NCBI GenBank assembly: GCA_934177485.1
Contig: CAKPPF010000015.1
Span: 1-6,336, forward strand
DNA from: an uncultured Clostridia bacterium
GTDB taxonomy: Bacteria > Bacillota > Clostridia > TANB77 > CAG-508
Length of the DNA: 6,336 nt
Direction: 5' to 3'
Under the pieces are notes generated by a model. The model had not been told where the DNA came from, made no database searches, and saw nothing but the letters and a program-made list of their open reading frames with translations. Shown piece after piece: positions 5,250-6,336 of the stretch. Position numbers and translations under genes: made by a program. The first letter of the stretch is position 1. Every line of letters starts with the position of its first letter.

Positions 5250-5924
5250 ATGAATGGGATAGAAATTATATTAATAATATTAGCAACTGTTGGTTTAATA
5301 ATAGGAATATCTCTTGCTATAACAAAAGTATTAAACCATTTTTTTGATTTAAAAAAATTTGAAGATAAAATAAGCTCAAGAAAGGATAATAAAAAATTAT
5401 CGGAAAAGGCATTAATAATTACTAAAATGATTAACAATAAAACTTATTTAGATTTATTAAAATATGAAAAGTCACAATTTTTGGATATGTTGATGGAATT
5501 GTATTATTCATTTTTTTCTAAAATTAATAGAAAAGAGTTAAATGACACTCAAAAAACTTTGTTTTATTGTATGTTATTAGAGGACTGTGTTCAAGCAGAT
5601 TCAATAATAAGTATACTTGAAGATGGAATTGTTTATGATGAATTAGAGATTATATCAAAAGCATACAAAACAGTTGGAGCTAAAAAAACATCTGATTTAG
5701 TAAACAAGTTAAAAGAATTATTACATGATTATAAAAATGATATAGATTCTGCAAATATAGCATTTTTAGAAAATGAAAAATTATATAAAAAAGTTATGGA
5801 TGTAGATGATTCAATATCTAATTATCCAGATGGTGTTATGTCTGATATTTATTATAAGTACTTTTATAATGAAGAAAAAATTAATGAACTTTTTGAAGAT
5901 TTAAAAACTAAAATGACATTTTAG
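5250..5924 (+). CDS. membrane-anchored DMP19/DUF4375-like protein, 224 aa
   Basis: Residues 4-27 (IEIILIILATVGLIIGISLA) form one N-terminal membrane helix followed by a basic stretch, so the rest should face the cytoplasm. The C-terminal domain (about 85-215) resembles DMP19/DUF4375. It has a helix (NDTQKTLFYCMLLEDCVQAD, 98-117), then SIISILEDG, then LEIISKAYKTVGAKKTSDLV (132-151) with the 'A...GA' helix pair of that family, and finally DDSISNYPDG (186-195). The family's founder is described as a DNA-mimic protein, and many members sit near toxin or immunity genes. No activity is implied here. The start has a good GGAGG (5238-5242) 7 bases ahead. It is the second gene of a unit with 4860-5222, and is followed by a structured region with a terminator at 5996-6040. 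Confidence 0.55.
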   Translation: MNGIEIILIILATVGLIIGISLAITKVLNHFFDLKKFEDKISSRKDNKKLSEKALIITKMINNKTYLDLLKYEKSQFLDMLMELYYSFFSKINRKELNDTQKTLFYCMLLEDCVQADSIISILEDGIVYDELEIISKAYKTVGAKKTSDLVNKLKELLHDYKNDIDSANIAFLENEKLYKKVMDVDDSISNYPDGVMSDIYYKYFYNEEKINELFEDLKTKMTF

Positions 5925-5927
5925 TAA

Positions 5928-5962
5928 CCCACTACGATATCGGCAAAGCCAATATCAGTGGG
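5928..5962 (+). other. hairpin directly after the DMP19-like gene
   Basis: CCCACT (5928-5933) pairs with AGTGGG (5957-5962), GATAT (5936-5940) with ATATC (5952-5956), and GGC (5942-5944) with GCC (5948-5950), around loop AAA. There is a 2-base bulge and one C-A mismatch. No T tract follows, so this is not a terminator on its own. With the next segment (GGGATTAAAACCACTTTG, 5966-5983) it could form a structured 3' UTR or small RNA. It starts only 3 bases after the stop codon. Confidence 0.5.
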
Positions 5963-5995
5963 CAAGGGATTAAAACCACTTTGAACCCCATTTAA

Positions 5996-6040
5996 GCGAC
6001 AATACTACAAACTAATCGTAAGTAGTAATGTCGCCTTTTT
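5996..6040 (+). terminator. Rho-independent terminator of the 4860-5924 operon
   Basis: GCGACA-A-TACTAC (5996-6008) pairs with GTAGTA-A-TGTCGC (6022-6034), a 12-bp stem with one A-A mismatch and a 13-base loop. It is followed by CTTTTT, an unambiguous terminator. Confidence 0.85.
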
Positions 6041-6065
6041 ATTTAAAACAAGTTTAAATAAAAAG
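6035..6065. repeat. perfect 13-bp inverted repeat overlapping the terminator tail
   Basis: CTTTTTATTTAAA (6035-6047) and TTTAAATAAAAAG (6053-6065) are exact reverse complements around a 5-base loop. The left arm is also the T tract of the preceding terminator, so the two hairpins compete or stack. It could contribute to termination from the minus strand. Confidence 0.6.
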
Positions 6066-6121
6066 AAAAGATACGCACATATATTATCTGTAAAAATAAT
6101 AGTTAGTGTTGTGTATCTTTT
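6066..6121. repeat. long imperfect inverted repeat abutting the second 108-bp element
   Basis: AAAAGATAC (6066-6074) is complementary to GTATCTTTT (6113-6121), with further partial pairing inside (CAC/GTG and ATTAT/ATAAT). The outer arm ends one base before the element at 6123, whose flanks are TA on both sides. It may be a degraded hairpin or terminator that served as the insertion target. Confidence 0.45.
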
Positions 6122-6122
6122 A

Positions 6123-6230
6123 TGTCAGTGGGGACGGAGTTTTTTGACAACCATATTATTTTAAAATCTTTATTGAAATTTATCTATCATTTCATTTTTA
6201 TGTTGTCAAAAAACTCCGTCCCCACTGACA
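6123..6230 (-). mobile_element. 108-bp MITE-like inverted-repeat element, copy B
   Basis: Same architecture as the element at 77-184, in opposite orientation: 27-bp unit (6123-6149), 54-bp core (6150-6203), 27-bp unit (6204-6230). The core matches the reverse complement of 104-157 at all 54 positions. Both terminal units read TGTCAGTGGGG from outside, so this copy has perfect inverted repeats, while the copy at 77 has TGTCAATGGGG and TGTCAACGGGG. The flanking bases are TA on both sides (6121-6122 and 6231-6232), and a 3-base duplication is not supported here. There is no coding capacity. Confidence 0.8.
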
Positions 6231-6255
6231 TAGCAGAATAAGTAGCATAAACAAT

Positions 6256-6336
6256 CTACTCAATGATTGGAGGAATGAAATTTTCAATAGCATTTCTAAG
6301 CTTTGGATGATGTATAACAAAATGTATAGATGGACT
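6256..6336 (-). CDS. 3' end of a gene on the minus strand, family unknown
   Basis: Read on the minus strand from the window edge, 26 codons are open (SPSIHFVIHHPKLRNAIENF, then IPPIIE) before TAG at 6258-6256. The sequence looks like real protein: amphipathic, with a plausible C-terminal helix and balanced residues, while the plus strand here is soon closed by stops. The gene would converge on the operon at 4860-5924, with the 108-bp element and the hairpins lying between the two 3' ends. Most of the gene is outside the window, and I do not recognise the family. Confidence 0.4.
   Translation of the reverse strand, partial: SPSIHFVIHHPKLRNAIENFIPPIIE

Noticed and set aside
5928..5990. Right end or guide-RNA scaffold of an IS200/IS605-type element
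   Set aside because: The hairpin followed by a GGG...CCCC segment is loosely reminiscent, but there is no tnpA or tnpB trace and the likeness rests on too few bases.
77..6230. The recurring 27-bp units as a CRISPR array
   Set aside because: The units are far apart and irregularly spaced, occur in both orientations, and pair as inverted repeats with a fixed core rather than as direct repeats with variable spacers.

Overview
The window looks like an accessory region of a low-GC Gram-positive (Firmicutes-type) chromosome or large element. Most genes are very AT-rich (8 G/C in the 60 bases 4081-4140), use A/T-ending codons and standard TGA/TAA/TAG stops, have GGAGG-type ribosome binding sites, and lie behind TGnTATAAT-style promoters. 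Two genes stand out as compositionally foreign: a macro-domain-like gene (750-1148; 31 G/C in 901-960) and an unrecognised gene (about 3187-3734; 37 G/C in 3241-3300). Each is a single gene with its own terminator, set into AT-rich DNA.

Layout: (1) 2-310, the end of an unrecognised gene split by a 108-bp inverted-repeat element (77-184). (2) 328-624, a small hypothetical gene. (3) 632-1204, a strong promoter, the macro-domain-like gene and its terminator. (4) 1246-1399, a strong promoter and a strong terminator with no gene between, read as a small RNA of about 120 nt. (5) 1400-1823, a patch of intermediate composition with two strong hairpins, followed by apparent coding relics. (6) 1824-3137, a 437-residue protein with a C-terminal HEPN RNase motif, ApeA-like, probably an anti-phage effector. 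(7) 3150-3830, the second GC-rich gene inside ends of the same repeat family, with an AAA duplication on both sides. (8) 3953-4762, a GNAT acetyltransferase. (9) 4771-4797, a solo 27-bp repeat. (10) 4860-5924, a two-gene unit: a small hypothetical protein and a membrane-anchored DMP19/DUF4375-like protein. (11) 5928-6121, four consecutive hairpins including a terminator. (12) 6123-6230, a second 108-bp element in inverted orientation with a core identical to the first. (13) 6256-6336, the 3' end of a gene on the minus strand.

The unifying signal is a non-autonomous repeat family built from a 27-bp unit (TGTCAATGGGGACGG...TTTTTTGACA). It occurs as two full 108-bp inverted-repeat elements, one solo unit, and the ends of a 681-bp cassette carrying a GC-rich gene. 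No transposase is present, so the mobilising enzyme must be elsewhere. The gene content (HEPN protein, macro domain, GNAT, DMP19-like protein) suits a defence or toxin-type accessory island, but nothing shows that these genes form one system. They look like separately acquired units.
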